Positions 21,822 to 34,743 are shown, counted from the first letter of the stretch. The stretch: 64,000 nucleotides of DNA from Garcia nutans (GCA_947685225.1 CANTUV010000008.1:39801501-39865500); one strand, 5' to 3'. A program made the numbers and translations. Notes: generated by a model from the sequence alone, not told the origin.

Positions 21822-21836
21822 CAAGCAGGGGCAAAC
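21822..21836 (+). other. Polypurine tract of element A
   Basis: CAAGCAGGGGCAAAC directly precedes the LTR start TGTAGACCC at 21837. It is the only PPT found for the Tat-type elements in the window. Confidence 0.75.
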
Positions 21837-22091
21837 TGTAGACCCTTAATTTTTGACCCAGTCCGGTCCAATATATTTTGTTTAGTCCAAAATAATTTTT
21901 GTGTTGTCTAATATATTTTAATTGGTCCAAAATGATTTTTGTTATCTTAATTAAATAATTTTTTACTTTATTATCTAATTTTTATTAATAAAAAAATAAA
22001 ATAAACAAATAAAATTTAAAAAATAAAAATAAAAATAAAAATCGGTGACGAAAAAATCGTCGCCAAAAATTCTAGCGCGGGCTTGGCCATG

Positions 22092-22132
22092 GGCCATTTC
22101 GCCCGCAGGAGTTTCCTGCGGGCGAAATGGCC
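22092..22132 (+). repeat. Perfect 19-bp GC-rich hairpin in U3 of the A LTR
   Basis: Arm 22092-22110, loop GTT (22111-22113), arm 22114-22132, with no mismatch. It is strikingly GC-rich inside AT-rich DNA and lies 255 bases from the LTR start. Element C has an unrelated hairpin at the same offset. Confidence 0.88.
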
Positions 22133-22748
22133 AGCAGGCCGATTCCCCGCCCCCTGCCACAACCAACTGCGGCAGATTTTTTTTGCCAACACAATTTTTC
22201 CTGTGGCAAATTTTTCCACCAGCGTAATTTTTCCGCAGTAGTTTTTTTTGCCAGCGAAATTTTCCGACACAAATTTTTCGAAACCTAATACAATTAGGTT
22301 TTGGTTTCCTTTTCTTAATAAATAGTGTATGCCATGAGCAACTAGGAAAAAACCACAAAAAAAAAACCTCTATAAATAAGGAGGCAAACAACAATAAAAA
22401 AGGATTGGAAATTAGAAGGAAAATTAAAAGAATTTGAAACCGAATCTGTGAAGGAAAGCAGTGGAACCAAGCTGATTTTTTGAGAGAGCCAAAAATCAAT
22501 TCAAACAATTCATCAAAGGTATCAACTGCCTTTGATTTGGTTGATCCAAAAAGCAATTTTGGTGCAACCCCACGAAAGAAGGTTTGAATTCTAAATTCTT
22601 TTTGTTTTTTTTACAGTAGCTTAATTCATCCAGTTACTTCTTTTAATTCAAAAATCCCAGAACCTTTAATTTAGTTTTTCTAAGGTTAAAAACACTATTT
22701 CGTTGCTTTGTTTTTCAAAAAGTTTAAAGTTGTTAGTTTTGTTTCTCC

Positions 22749-23280
22749 AAAACCCTAAAACCTTAATTTGCTTCCCAAGTTTTCAAAAGCCAAAATTGAG
22801 TTCTGTTTATTTCCAAAAGCTCCAAAAGTGTCTTTTTTTGCTTTATAAACTTTAAATCATTTGTTTATTTTCATAAAATTATCAAATTGATTTTTAAATT
22901 CTAAAAATTGACTCATTACCCGAAACCCTAATCCAAAAATTCTAAAACCCTAATTTAACTTCCAAACCTAAAATAGTAAACCCTAACCCCTTTAAAACCT
23001 TAAACCCTAACTTTTTCTAAACCTTAGTCCTTTAAAACCTTAAAAATCATATAAACATAAATATTTTAATTTTACACAGTAAGCTTGAAATCATCATTTA
23101 AAACCACAAATCAAAAGTATTTTAAAGTGTCTAAAACCCTAGTTTCATGATTTCACCATTCAAACCTTAATTTGGTTAATCAAAGTGTCTTACCAACCTT
23201 TTAAAACATAAAATCCTTAATCTATTTTAATTCTTTAAAAAGTCACAGTAGCTTAAACCCTTGAAAATCCGAAACCCTAA
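22749..23280 (+). promoter_or_regulatory. Telobox-like AAACCCTAA cluster in the A LTR
   Basis: Six exact AAACCCTAA motifs plus near matches (AAACCCTAG, AAACCTTAA). Clusters are also present in the C (42196-42310) and B (50577-50867) LTRs. Confidence 0.6.
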
Positions 23281-23609
23281 ACACATGAAATAAAGGATCC
23301 TAAATGGAAACAATAGCTATAATTTGGATTTTTTATTTGCCTTATTCAATTCTATATTTGATTATGCTTTGATTTATTTTATATGCTTTAATTTATTTAA
23401 GTTCAATGCTTAGTTTATTTAATTTATCATGGATGGATGTTTACTTTCTATTTAATATTTTTGGTGAATGATTTATTTATTATGGATGGTTATTTACTTT
23501 TATCAATTTATTTACATTTCCAAATGTTGTAAGAGGTATGTTTACTTTTATCAATTTAGTTAAATATCATGTAATTTAAATTGCTTTTCTATTTTAGAAC
23601 CAATGTAAA

Positions 23610-23689
23610 GGACATGTTTCTACCTTTCGGTGGGTGTCCTATTTAGGCATGTGATGTAAGCACATGTTTCCATCTTCGGATGGGTGTCC
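23610..23689 (+). repeat. Two consecutive stem-loops in the 3' half of the A LTR
   Basis: GGACA...CC/GG...TGTCC (23610-23639) and ACA...CCATC-TTCG-GATGG...TGT (23661-23687). The same order is seen in C and B. Confidence 0.65.
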
Positions 23690-26600
23690 ATTTATTTGCT
23701 TTGCTTGGACTTTGCTTTGATTTTAATATATTGATGCTTTCTTTTAATTCTTGTGTGTAATATGGATAATGTTCTTATTGTTGTCCCAAGATGGCAACCA
23801 AGAGGGGGGGGGGTGAATTGGTTTCCTCAAGAAATAATGACAATTTAAAAAACTCAACAAACAAGAAATGCGGAATAGAGAAATGGTTGAGTAATGAAAG
23901 AAAGAAAGAACACACAAGATTTATAGTGGTTCGGATTTACTTCAATCCTACATCCACTTCCTTAACAACTTGTTAAGGTTCCACTAATCTTTGAAGTTTT
24001 TACAAGCTCACTTCCAACTTTGGTGTTTTCACAAGTTCACACCTAACTTGACAAGTGTTTTGCTAAGGCTTACACTCAAGAACCTTTGCAGGAGTTTTTA
24101 AGGCTCACTCTCACAACCTAAACAAGAGTTTTACAAGGCTTACTCTCACAACCTAAGTGTTTTCCAAGCTTACACTCAAACTTATACAATGGTGTTTTCA
24201 ATGCTTACACCTAACATTTATTACAATTCAAATGTAAGTTTAAGTTAAAGAAAATTTGTTGCTTGGCTATGAAATCTTTTTTATCTCACTTCTCATTACA
24301 TCTTTTTCTTATAGAAGCAATGTATTTATAGCCAATGTGGTCTTACTAGCCATTATTGATAGTGAGAATAAAGTCTTGGCAGTTTAGACCTTCTTCAGTA
24401 AACTGTCCGAAGCATTTCGCGGTCGTCCTTCATATAAGGATGGTCGCGCTAGTGTCATAAGCAGTCGTCCTTAGACAAGGTACGGTCGCTGAATTTAAAT
24501 ATGCTTCAATGGTCGAATTTGAGTGCTCTGCAGCAGGAATCTTGCCCATGCTGTGGTTGTCGGGATGGTCCCGCATATCAAAGGTGTGGTCGCCCATTTT
24601 GAATATTGAAGTGGGTTTATAACGGTCATCACACGTGGCATTCTTTGACTGGGCAAAAATGAATGTCCGCCTAAATATGAATTTCGCGGTCGCCCTTGGT
24701 GACATCTCGCAGTCGAGTTGAGATACTCGTGTCGAACTTCTGGATGCACCTAAGGACGCGAACACTACTGTCTCTTTAAGCAAATTTCTCCTGAATTGGC
24801 AGAGCGGTTGCGAATATCAACGGGCGGTCGCTAAAGTGATAAGCGATGCCGTATCCTTCGTCGTTCTTGTCACCGCGAACCTTACTGTGATTAGGATGAT
24901 TTGGGTTCCTTGTGTGGCGGTCGTCCATAACTTGGGACGGTCTCTCTTTGTAATATCCTCATGTATACCTTAAAAGTTTTGATTATGTTATTGTTATATA
25001 TTGGATTGAATATATGTGTTAAATTACAAGAGAAAAGAAGTTGGGAAAAGAATGTATAGGTATTTGTGTTTTGAGAAGAAAAGAGGGTGTAGAGAGAAGT
25101 GTATATGTTGTTTATATGGTTGTATAACTAACATATACATTGGTCAAAAGGGTTGGTCAATACAAGATGATATTTATTTGTGGCATGTGAAATTATATAT
25201 ATGGGTATATATGAGACAAAAGATTAATTAAATGGATGAAGGGCATGGAGGTAATTTTCTTTGGTTAAGTTGCATGGTGGAGATTAAAAGAAGAAAAGTG
25301 GTTGACTTGTTGGTATTTTCTTCTTTCTTTCTTGAAGAGGCCGGCCATTGAAGAAGAGAAAGAGCTAGGGAGGTGTTTGAAGTTCTATAATCAAATTGAA
25401 GAAGGAATCAAGGGTTTTGGTTAGAGATTTGTGGAATTTCTTCATTTAAGGTAAGTTTTCTCTTGATTTCTCTTGTTCTATTTGGAATTTTGTTTGAGTT
25501 TGATGGAGTGTGTTTGTGTATGGTGTGTGTAAAAGTGTTGAAATGGAATTAAAGATAAGAAGCTAGGTTGATGTTGGTGATGGAAGAGTAAGAGTTGTGT
25601 TTAGTGAATTTTTTTCTGTTTTACAATTAGTAAAGGCTGTGACTTGTATAATTTTTAATTAATTATAGAAAAATGTTCTTGAAGTGAATTTTTGATATGT
25701 TGTGCCTCTATAAGTCTAGAATTACTGAAAAATATGTTGATTCGAATTTGGAATGGTTATGAGTTTAGAAAGATTATTTTTATTAGACCTGTTCCAGCAG
25801 GTACCTTAACTGAGACAGCTATATTTCGGGATTTTTAATAAAATGTAGAAAAATCATATCCAATTGAATTTTGGATATGTTGTTGCTTAGTGAGTCTAGT
25901 ATTTGAGAAAAATAATTTGGAACCACGTTGATTGAATTTGATTTATGGAATTCACAAAGTTCAGAACTGCTGCCAGGATGCAGGGCAATTGGGGCAGTCT
26001 GGTTAGGTGAACTATTTGACCAAGTTTTGTGTTCAGTTTGATCTGAAATTTTAAAGGAATGATTTTAAGATACAAAACTAAATTCTGTAAAAATTTTAGA
26101 ATTTTTAGTCAAGTAGATTATTTTATACAATTTTTCAAAATAAGGATAAAATGGAGTCTTAAACCAGAATGTACTATTCATATGGTCATTTTGCTAATAT
26201 TCCTTTGGATTAGGTTTTGAAGAGATTGGGTTGCATTAACCTAAATGTGGAGAATTCTTGGAAAGAAAAGAAATGTATAGATTGATGGGACTAGTTCTTG
26301 AGGTAAGTACCAATACATATGATTGTATTTAATTACATAATTTGAGGCTTAACACATTTGTTTGCAAATGTGTTAAGTGATCTATTATATTGTTAACATA
26401 ATTGGACTAAGGTGATGATTGAATGATGTGAAGGATGTGAAGATCATTAACAAGGTAAGCATAAACCCTATTTGATTGTATATCCTTATATGTTTTTGAA
26501 CATTAACACATTGGGATGAAAGTGTTAAATAAGCTATTATATTGTGAATGTAAATGAAGAATATATATAAAGAATGAAATATGAAATGGGAAAGGTAGGA

Positions 26601-26975
26601 AGAAATGAGGATCATTCTTAAGGTATGTGCAATTTGTTATGATAAATGCTCTAGTAATGAATGATGTTAATGTGTTTTGAGAAGTGAGAAAATGTTATGT
26701 TATATGCATTGTGAATCTTGTGTATGGCAATGTATTATATGAATAATATACTTTGAAATGTGATATCAATGATGCTATATGTATCATATGGATTGAGATA
26801 TGATATGATATGAAGCCATTGTGATTGGCTATGATAATTCAATTGAAAGAGATAAGCCATGTTGGCCTAATTGATGATGAGATTGATAATGAAATAATAA
26901 ATGAATTGTTTGTTTAATATGTTATTCAGTTTCAGAGTTCTGGATTTGGGTGGCATGCCTAAGAAATGATGAAAG

Positions 26976-27153
26976 GTAACAGTCTTGCCGGGTTGAGGAT
27001 CTCCTCATATGTGTTGAGTTGATGGTCCAAGAGACTGGGTCTGTTACACTATGAGAATTGTGAATATGAGATATATGATTTGTAACAGTCTTGCCGGGTT
27101 GAGGATCTCCTCATATGTGTTGAGTTGATGGTCCAAGAGACTGGGTCTGTTAC
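26976..27153 (+). repeat. 72-bp duplicated unit with inverted ends in the LARD LTR
   Basis: Two identical 72-bp copies (26976-27047, 27082-27153), each starting GTAACAG and ending CTGTTAC. Both are also present in the 3' LTR near 33545-33722. Confidence 0.85.
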
Positions 27154-27453
27154 ACTATCCATGGATAGAGATACATGTATATACATTGCCTACGGGCGTG
27201 ATGATTGTGACTATGAACCAAAGCAGTAACTCTGAACTTTGAATAACATATTAGTGTTTTGGGCCCGAGTCTGTCTTTATTGTCAATGTGAAATGCAAGT
27301 ATTGAAATATTGATTGTGAGTATTAATAATGAATTATGCTTGGTGAATTGTGAATAATATAATGTTATTAATTGTAATATGTAAATGAATTGTGGTTGAT
27401 GATAAAGGTTGTCTTGATTGGAAATATGATTTATGATTTGTATGATATATAAA

Positions 27454-27583
27454 TTGTGTATTGCAATAATGAGTGATATGATGTGTAATGTGTGTATTGC
27501 AATAATGAGTGTATGATATGTAATGTGTGTATTGCAATAATAATTGGTATGATATGTAAAGTGTGTATTGCAATAATGGTTGG
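27454..27583 (+). repeat. Four-copy tandem repeat around TGTATTGCAATAAT
   Basis: Four units of about 35 bp with TTGCAATAAT, a palindromic core, in the LARD 5' LTR. The same array lies in the 3' LTR near 34023-34152. Confidence 0.8.
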
Positions 27584-27820
27584 TGTGGTATATATATAAT
27601 GTAGGGGTATTAATATATTGGTTTTGAGTATTGGTGATGCATTGGGGTTGGTGATAATATTATGTATATATATACATCATATATGAAATTAGCTAGGATA
27701 TATTAAAGATAAAATTAAAAAGAAAAGAAGATATGATAAGAACTAATTATATATTGAATCGATGTATCATTATATATCAATACTTCTATACTATATGTTT
27801 ATATTTTATATTTGGACTAC

Positions 27821-27856
27821 TAAGCTCTCGGGCTTAGCGCGGGTGTTTATTCGCGC
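27821..27856 (+). other. Double hairpin in the LARD LTR
   Basis: TAAGC (27821-27825) pairs with GCTTA (27832-27836); GCGCG (27837-27841) pairs with CGCGC (27852-27856). Same layout and position as in the Tekay solo LTRs. Confidence 0.7.
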
Positions 27857-28182
27857 AGGTGTATAGATGGAAGATATGAAGTCTTTTGTTATGCCACAAG
27901 AAGAGTAAAGTTTGTCGAGACCAACTAGAGGGTAATGCATACATGTATAAATTTTAATTATGATGTATTTCTGACGAGAGAGTATTTATATGTATAAATG
28001 AAGTTTTAATAAAGATAATGATTTTGTAAATGTTATTTAAATTAAGGTATTATGGTTTGAACTCTGTTACAGGTTTTTAAAAGGTAACGAAAAGTGACAT
28101 CCTTATACTTTATATATTTACTGTATGTATACTAGGTATACGCATAGTACTTATATAGGGTATCGGGGTGTTACAATTGTTT

Positions 28183-28194
28183 TGGTATCAGAGC
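28183..28194 (+). other. Primer-binding site of the LARD-like element (tRNA-iMet)
   Basis: TGGTATCAGAGC, 7 bases after the LTR end, identical to the T1 site. Confidence 0.93.
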
Positions 28195-31100
28195 TTAGGT
28201 TCGAGATTCTAGGCCTAAGCGAGATTAAAAAAAAAATTTTTTTTTTGAAAGTTTAAATAGAAATAAAAAGGAAAAGTTTTGAAATGAAATTTGTAATACG
28301 TGCATATGCATTGACATCTAGGTTGGTCTCGGATGTGGCATAATATAAATTGTAGAATATTTGTGTTATATGAGATGTTCAATATAGTTGATGATATATG
28401 TGTATACTATTTTGATGTGATGAGAAATTATGATTGTTGACAATGATGTTGGAAATGAATTATAATTGAGGCATAGTGCCTAATTGATTATGAGAAACGC
28501 ATTGTGAAATGTAATGTGATATTTGTATATTAATGATGCATATGAAGAATGTCATGTTGTGTGCAACATGAAATGTAATGTTGATATTTATGAGCAATAT
28601 TATGTAGGGCATAATGTGAATTGAAACATAAAGAAATAAAAAGGAGAATAAAGTTGAAAATAAGTAGCAATCAAAATCAAGATTAAAATATGTATTCTTT
28701 CCTTTATACTTTGAACCTCTTTATAATAATGTTTATGTTGAGGTTGTTAGACAGAGAAAATATTGCTGGATTGTTATTATTGAAAGATATGTTACTAAAA
28801 TGAGGAAAGAATGGTGGAATAGTGAATGAGTTAGTTAGTATAGACAAAGTGTGATTATTTAAAGTTGGGATATATGTATATAAAATTAAGGTTTTGTTTA
28901 AAGGAAAAAGAGATGATATTGGTTAAGTAAGAAAATAAGTTGATATTGTTATTTTAATGCGAACATGGTAAATTCAATGTTAGAAATGTGAGATGCTTGG
29001 ATATTGTGAAAGCTCATGGTAATGGTGATAATATGTGATATTTGAGATTTTTGAAGTGAGCTTTATGATTGTGAAAATTATATGTTTTAATATTGCTTTG
29101 TGATATATATTTGTAAGATGTTTTTAAAGTGATGATAGAAAAGATGAGTTTGGCAAATTGAAGCTTAAACGAAGTAGTAAATTGAGAAGTTAAAGTTTTA
29201 GTGGAATTTGATAAAGATTATTGGGATATTGATAGTTAACTGTATATGCAATGCATGAGCTAAGTGAAATGACTAGTATTGCATATGGAAGTATTATGAA
29301 TTGAGTAATGTGATTGATAGTATGAGAATTTGTTTTGAAATAATCAAGGAAGTGGATAAGTAAATAGAAATGAGTTATTTTAAGTCATTTTACTGAACAG
29401 GGTAAGAATGAATATGGGAGTGTATTAAATATTTTTAAAGACGAAAGTGAAAGAGATGTCACATTGGGAATGTGACTGAGATGAATATGAAGTGTTACTA
29501 TAGTCGGAATATATATGTTTGTAGTGTGAATAAATACTTTATATCATATTGGAAGAATGAGAAGGATAGTGTTTAAAAGAAAATGATAAACACTAAATTT
29601 GTATTGAATGTATGAAAAAGGAACATACTATAAGAGCATATAATTAAGTGTATACATGTATATGATATGTGAATTGAGTTTTCCAATATGAATGAAATTA
29701 TGATATATAAACACATTTGTGAATCACATTATGAGGATGGCTTATGAAGATATATGTGGTATAATTATAGAATTAGTGATATGGAAAAACAATGTTATAT
29801 GTATTAGTGGACCTAAGAGAGATTAGGTCTTGAACTGTGTAAAGCTAGATGGATTATGTGATGGAAGTGAGAATGGAAAGAACTTGAGTAATATTGGACA
29901 GTGGAAATTGTTATAATGAGTATTGAACTTGATGATTATATTATATTTAGAGTTTCAAAGTATTCACATATGAAAAGTTCTATGTAATTATATTATAAGA
30001 GATTGTAGATGGATTAGAAATGAAGTGATGAATAGAAATTGTATAAGAACAGTATTGAATTGAAAGTTCTAGGTTTGAATATTAATCTCTTAAAGTCATG
30101 TGTTTTGTTCAGTATTTTGGATCGGTTAATTTGTTATCCATGGATTTGGATCTTAGATATAATGATTGTAATACGAATTTGGTGAGGTTGACAATTTTGT
30201 TTGAGAAGTATAGTTAAAAATTATGATGGTTAAAGTTGTACCTTATTATTTTTTTTATGTTAAGAATTTGGTTATAACTGTGAAAAAAAAAATTAAAAAA
30301 ATTTTGAAATGTGTTGAGTTATGGATAATATGACAAAAAGGTAATCAAAATAAATATACCAATGATAGGAAATGTGAAGAGTTAGTAAAAGGGAGAAATT
30401 ATATTATATGAATGAAAGTTATACTATATATGTTTATGGTATGTAACTTGAGGTTTAAGGGAATGAACTCAAAGTTTGAGTGAATGAATTATAGATATTA
30501 AGTATGATATAACATTTTTATGAGAATTGGTGGAAATTATACTAAGATAATAAAGAATAAACTATGTGTATATTAAAAGATATTAGAAGTGATTTGTTAT
30601 CATGATGATTTGACTGAAAATAGATTGAAAGAGAGCAGAAATTGAATATAAGTTTGCTCTTATGGAATTAAGTTATATTTATACTTATATGAAAATTGTG
30701 AAATTTCATGATAAGTTAGATTACTTAATCGTTGGTTGGAATTGAACAAGATTGGAACGTGGGTATATTGTGACAGATAGATTAATTGATCTGGATTTGG
30801 CTAAGATTATGGATCATTAATAAAATTTAATGTGTATAGTTGTATTAAGAAAATAGGTATTTACATGATAATGTATATGATGTAAATTTTAAAGTATGAT
30901 TGGACATGAATGAGTGGAGTATAGTAGTTGTTAATCATGATAAGAAGAGAAAAAGATTGGTTATTATAAAATAAGTTGAAAGATAATGTATTAATATGTA
31001 AGTTAAGTGAAAAGCATGCTAAAGAAATAACTCCATTTATGAAAAATCAGGATTTTGTTATCTATTGAGGGTGATAAATGTCTATTTAGACAGTGATTGT

Positions 31101-31500
31101 AATGAAGGGATAATTAATGTTCAGATATAAGTCAATGATTTTTAATGTTAAAGTTAAGAGAGTAATTATACAGAAGTGAAATAACAAAATATATTAAATA
31201 TAAAGATTAGATGGAGTATAAGTGTACTATAGAATGATCTGATTCTTATATAAAGACATTAACAAGAAATGTAATGAGTTCTTTTGAATGTTTGATTAAG
31301 GAAATAACAAGATGTATAAACATATAGAATGATGAGTTATGGAATTTAAAGAAGGTGGTTGATTCTAAAGAGGAGAGTTGAAGCTATATAATTTGATGAT
31401 ATAATGACTTAAGCGTATAATTAACTTCATATGGAAGTTAAGATGGTATAGTATTATGAATGGATTACAATTATGCTAGATAATTTCGAGGATGAAATTA
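28195..31500 (+). other. Non-coding interior of the LARD-like element
   Basis: AT-rich, with no open frame above about 60 codons and no gag or pol motif that I can see. The first bases (AGGTTCGAGATTCT) and the last ones (TTTCGAGGATGAAATT) match the T1 leader and 3' end, so the ends are Tekay-like while the middle is not recognisable. Confidence 0.8.
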
Positions 31501-31517
31501 TTTAAGGGGGAGAGAAT
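31501..31517 (+). other. Polypurine tract of the LARD-like element
   Basis: TTTAAGGGGGAGAGAAT directly before TGTAATATCC; nearly the same as the T1 tract. Confidence 0.9.
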
Positions 31518-34500
31518 TGTAATATCCTCATGTATACCTTAAAAGTTTTGATTATGTTATTGTTATATATTGGATTGAATATATGTGTTAAATTACAAGA
31601 GAAAAGAAGTTGGGAAAAGAATGTATAGGTATTTGTGTTTGAGAAGAAAAGAGGGTGTAGAGAGAAGTGTATATGTTGTTTATATGGTTGTATAACTAAC
31701 ATATACATTGGTCAAAAGGGTTGGTCAATACAAGATGATATTTATTTGTGGCATGTGAAATTATATATATGGGTATATATGAGACAAAAGATTAATTAAA
31801 TGGATGAAGGGCATGGAGGTAATTTTCTTTGGTTAAGTTGCATGGTGGAGATTAAAAGAAGAAAAGTGGTTGACTTGTTGGTATTTTCTTCTTTCTTTCT
31901 TGAAGAGGCCGGCCATTGAAGAAGAGAAAGAGCTAGGGAGGTGTTTGAAGTTCTATAATCAAATTGAAGAAGGAATCAAGGGTTTTGGTTAGAGATTTGT
32001 GGAATTTCTTCATTTAAGGTAAGTTTTCTCTTGATTTCTCTTGTTCTATTTGGAATTTTGTTTGAGTTTGATGGAGTGTGTTTGTGTATGGTGTGTGTAA
32101 AAGTGTTAAAATGGAATTAAAGATAAGAAGCTAGGTTGGTGTTGGTGATGGAAGAGTAAGAGTTGTGTTTAGTGAATTTTTTTCTGTTTTACAATTAGTA
32201 AAGGCTGTGACTTGTATAATTTTTAATTAATTATAGAAAAATGTTCTTGAAGTGAATTTTTGATATGTTGTGCCTCTATAAGTCTAGAATGACTGAAAAA
32301 TATGTTGATTCGAATTTGGAATGGTTATGAGTTTAGAAAGATTATTTTTATTAGACCTGTTCCAGCAGGTACCTTAACTGAGATAGCTATATTTCGGGAT
32401 TTTTAATAAAAAGTAGAAAAATCATATCCAATTGAATTTTGGATATGTTGTTGCTTAGTGAGTCTAGTATTTGAGAAAAATAATTTGGAACCACGTTGAT
32501 TGAATTTGATTTATGGAATTCACAAAGTTCAGAACTGCTGCCAGGATGCAGGGCAATTGGGGCAGTCTGGTTAGGTGAACTATTTGACCAAGTTTTGTGT
32601 TCATTTTGATCTGAAATTTTAAAGGAATGATTTTAAGATACAAAACTAAATTCTGTAAAAATTTTAGAATTTTTAGTCAAGTAGATTATTTTATACAATT
32701 TTTCAAAATAAGGATAAAAAGGAGTCTTAAACCAGAATGTACTATTCATATGGTCATTTTGCTAATATTCCTTTGGATTAGGTTTTGAAGAGATTGGGTT
32801 GCATTAACCTAAATGTGGAGAATTCTTGGAAAGAAAAGAAATGTATAGATTGATGGGACTAGTTCTTGAGGTAAGTACCAATACATATGATTGTATTTAA
32901 TTACATAATTTGAGGCTTAACACATTTGTTTGCAAATGTGTTAAGTGATCTATTATATTGTTAACATAATTGGACTAAGGTGATGATTGAATGATGTGAA
33001 GGATGTGAAGATCATTAACAAGGTAAGCATAAACCCTATTTGATTGTATATCCTTATATGTTTTTGAACATTAACACATTGGGATGAAAGTGTTAAATAA
33101 GCTATTATATTGTGAATGTAAATGAAGAATATATATAAAGGATGAAATATGAAATGGGAAAGGTAGGAAGAAATGAGGATCATTCTTAAGGTATGTGTAA
33201 TTTGTTATGATAAATGCTCTAGTAATGAATGATGTTAATGTGTTTTGAGAAGTGAGAAAATGTTATGTTATATGCATTGTGAATCTTGTGTATGGCAATG
33301 TATTATATGAATAATATACTTTGAAATGTGATATCAATGATGCTATATGTATCATATGGATTGAGATATGATATGATATGAAGCCATTGTGATTGGCTAT
33401 GATAATTCAATTGAAAGAGATAAGCCATGTTGGCCTAATTGATGATGAGATTGATAATGAAATAATAAATGAATTGTTTGTTTAATATGTTATTCAGTTT
33501 CAGAGTTCTGGATTTGGGTGGCATGCCTAAGAAATGATGAAAGGTAACAGTCTTGCCGGGTTGAGGATCTCCTCATATGTGTTGAGTTGATGGTCCAAGA
33601 GACTGGGTCTGTTACACTATGAGAATTGTGAATATGAGATATATGATTTGTAACAGTCTTGCCGGGTTGAGGATCTCCTCATATGTGTTGAGTTGATGGT
33701 CCAAGAGACTGGGTCTGTTACACTATCCATGGATAGAGATACATGTATATACATTGCCTACGGGCGTGATGATTGTGACTATGAACCAAAGCAGTAACTC
33801 TGAACTTTGAATAACATATTAGTGTTTTGGGCCCGAGTCTGTCTTTATTGTCAATGTGAAATGCAAGTATTGAAATATTGATTGTGAGTATTAATAATGA
33901 ATTATGCTTGGTGAATTGTGAATAATATAATGTTATTAATTGTAATATGTAAATGAATTGTGGTTGATGATAAAGGTTGTCTTGATTGGAAATATGATTT
34001 ATGATTTGTATGATATATAAATTGTGTATTGCAATAATGAGTGATATGATGTGTAATGTGTGTATTGCAATAATGAGTGTATGATATGTAATGTGTGTAT
34101 TGCAATAATAATTGGTATGATATGTAAAGTGTGTATTGCAATAATGGTTGGTGTGGTATATATATAATGTAGGGGTATTAATATATTGGTTTTGAGTATT
34201 GGTGATGCATTGGGGTTGGTGATAATATTATGTATATATATACATCATATATGAAATTAGCTAGGATATATTAAAGATAAAATTAAAAAGAAAAGAAGAT
34301 ATGATAAGAACTAATTATATATTGAATCGATGTATCATTATATATCAATACTTCTATACTATATGTTTATATTTTATATTTGGACTACTAAGCTCTCGGG
34401 CTTAGCGCGGGTGTTTATTCGCGCAGGTGTATAGATGGAAGATATGAAGTCTTTTGTTATGCCACAAGAAGAGTAAAGTTTGTCGAGACCAACTAGAGGG

Positions 34501-34743
34501 TAATGCATACATGTATAAATTTTAATTATGATGTATTTCTGACGAGAGAGTATTTATATGTATAAATGAAGTTTTAATAAAGATAATGATTTTGTAAATG
34601 TTATTTAAATTAAGGTATTATGGTTTGAACTCTGTTACAGGTTTTTAAAAGGTAACGAAAAGTGACATCCTTATACTTTATATATTTACTGTATGTATAC
34701 TAGGTATACGCATAGTACTTATATAGGGTATCGGGGTGTTACA
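31518..34743 (+). repeat. 3' LTR of the LARD-like element
   Basis: Nearly identical to 24949-28175. Differences seen include one T deletion in the run near 31638 and about nine substitutions. It is followed by the CTCTT duplication. Confidence 0.94.

Larger units (their letters stand above)
21837..23778 (+). mobile_element. 3' LTR of element A, first part
   Basis: Starts TGTAGACCCTTAATTTTT; element C has the same start at 41170. It contains a 19-bp hairpin (22092-22132), a telobox cluster (22749-23280) and two stem-loops (23610-23689). It is interrupted at 23778 by an 11.2-kb insertion and resumes at 34984. Without the insert the LTR is about 2.25 kb. Confidence 0.87.
24949..28175 (+). repeat. 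5' LTR of the LARD-like element
   Basis: TGTAATATCCTC...GGGGTGTTACA. Contains the GTAAGT donor at 25451, a 72-bp duplicated unit (26976-27153), a TTGCAATAAT tandem repeat (27454-27583) and the double hairpin (27821-27856). Belongs to the same broad LTR group as the Tekay solo LTRs. Confidence 0.94.
24949..34743 (+). mobile_element. Complete non-coding LTR retrotransposon (LARD-like), young
   Basis: Two LTRs (24949-28175 and 31518-34743, 3227 and 3226 bp) flank a 3.3-kb interior. The TSD CTCTT is perfect (24944-24948 and 34744-34748). PBS and PPT are intact, but the interior has no open frame of note, matching a large retrotransposon derivative that depends on proteins from another element. 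I counted about ten differences between the LTRs by eye, so the insertion is recent. Confidence 0.93.

Noticed and set aside
21975..22556. 193-codon minus-strand open frame in the A LTR
   Set aside because: It lies across the U3 hairpin and AT-rich tracts, has low-complexity F/Y/K-rich composition and no counterpart in the C or B LTRs.
24430..24783. 117-codon minus-strand frame in the 1.4-kb insert
   Set aside because: No recognisable domain, and the DNA is explained as LTR-like with GGTCG motifs.
26385..27573. Short minus-strand frames repeated exactly at 32953-34141
   Set aside because: They are duplicated only because they lie in the two LTRs of the same element; composition is low complexity.
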